In this document: one piece after another, positions 13,996 to 14,033 of the stretch
Layout of the letters: every line of letters begins with the position of its first letter
Numbering within the stretch: position 1 is the first letter of the stretch
DNA from: Solimonas sp036405815
GTDB lineage: Bacteria; Pseudomonadota; Gammaproteobacteria; Nevskiales; Nevskiaceae
NCBI GenBank assembly: GCA_036405815.1
Contig: DASWWX010000059.1
Location: 1-14,033, forward strand
Direction: 5' to 3'
DNA length: 14,033 bases
Translations under genes and position numbers: made by a program
Notes under the pieces: generated by a model
The model's input: the letters and a program-made list of their open reading frames with translations, nothing else
Told to the model about the DNA's origin: nothing
Database searches by the model: none

Positions 13996-14033
13996 GCACA
14001 AAAAAGGCCGGCAAGCGCCGGCCTTTTTTGTGC
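13996..14033. terminator. Strong, probably bidirectional intrinsic terminator
   Basis: A perfect 17-bp stem, GCACAAAAAAGGCCGGC (13996-14012) with GCCGGCCTTTTTTGTGC (14017-14033), closes an AAGC loop. The inner 7 bp are pure G/C and six T residues follow on the plus strand, so it ends the sanA transcript; the matching A-run makes it work from the other strand too. The stem reaches the last base of the window, so it may be longer. Confidence 0.9.

Noticed and set aside
12709..14001. 430-codon open frame antisense to MAPEG and sanA
   Set aside because: It spans two recognised genes and its translation lacks any domain; it is a compositional shadow.

Overview
The window is GC-rich and tightly packed. 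Its third-position G/C codon use, LPS/lipid A-type and OmpA-type envelope genes, lipoprotein signals and SanA-like gene suggest a high-GC gammaproteobacterium. A Nevskiales/Xanthomonadales-like lineage is my best guess, but only an inference, since there is no rRNA or other clear taxonomic marker. I see no mobile element, tRNA, rRNA or CRISPR array, and no gap between genes exceeds about 225 bases.

Layout. Positions 1-1044 hold the end of an OmpA-like peptidoglycan-binding protein, a lipoprotein of unknown function, and a strong intrinsic terminator. Positions 1100-2647 hold an amidase-signature enzyme that closely resembles fatty acid amide hydrolase. Positions 2684-5044 (minus strand) encode a Hanks-type Ser/Thr kinase with one membrane segment and a C-terminal kinesin-light-chain-type TPR region. 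A TetR/AcrR regulator (5171-5776) is divergent from the kinase.

Positions 5691-7872 hold a minus-strand envelope-stress-like operon. It is transcribed in the order PspA/IM30 protein, a 51-residue membrane microprotein, a YiaA/YiaB-type membrane protein, and a lipoprotein that also carries a GlyGly-CTERM-like C-terminal sorting signal (rhombotarget lipoprotein type). Its 3' end runs into the convergent tetR. The pspA upstream region carries repeated operator-like sequences and a separate perfect 16-bp palindrome. This block is the best candidate for a poorly described system: a PspA-based membrane-maintenance module with a lipoprotein handled by rhombosortase and probably controlled by a TetR regulator.

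Positions 8095-8985 encode an LpxH-like metallophosphoesterase (UDP-2,3-diacylglucosamine diphosphatase family), divergent from pspA. A 3-methyladenine DNA glycosylase (9072-9710) lies on the minus strand. A plus-strand run then follows: a CoxE-like VWA protein, a lipoprotein metallophosphoesterase, a MAPEG membrane protein, and SanA, ending in a perfect-stem terminator at the window edge. MAPEG and sanA are translationally coupled (TGATG), as are yiaAB and the rhombotarget lipoprotein (GTGA).

Most genes here are concerned with the cell envelope: the OmpA tail, lipoproteins, PspA, the LpxH-like enzyme and SanA.
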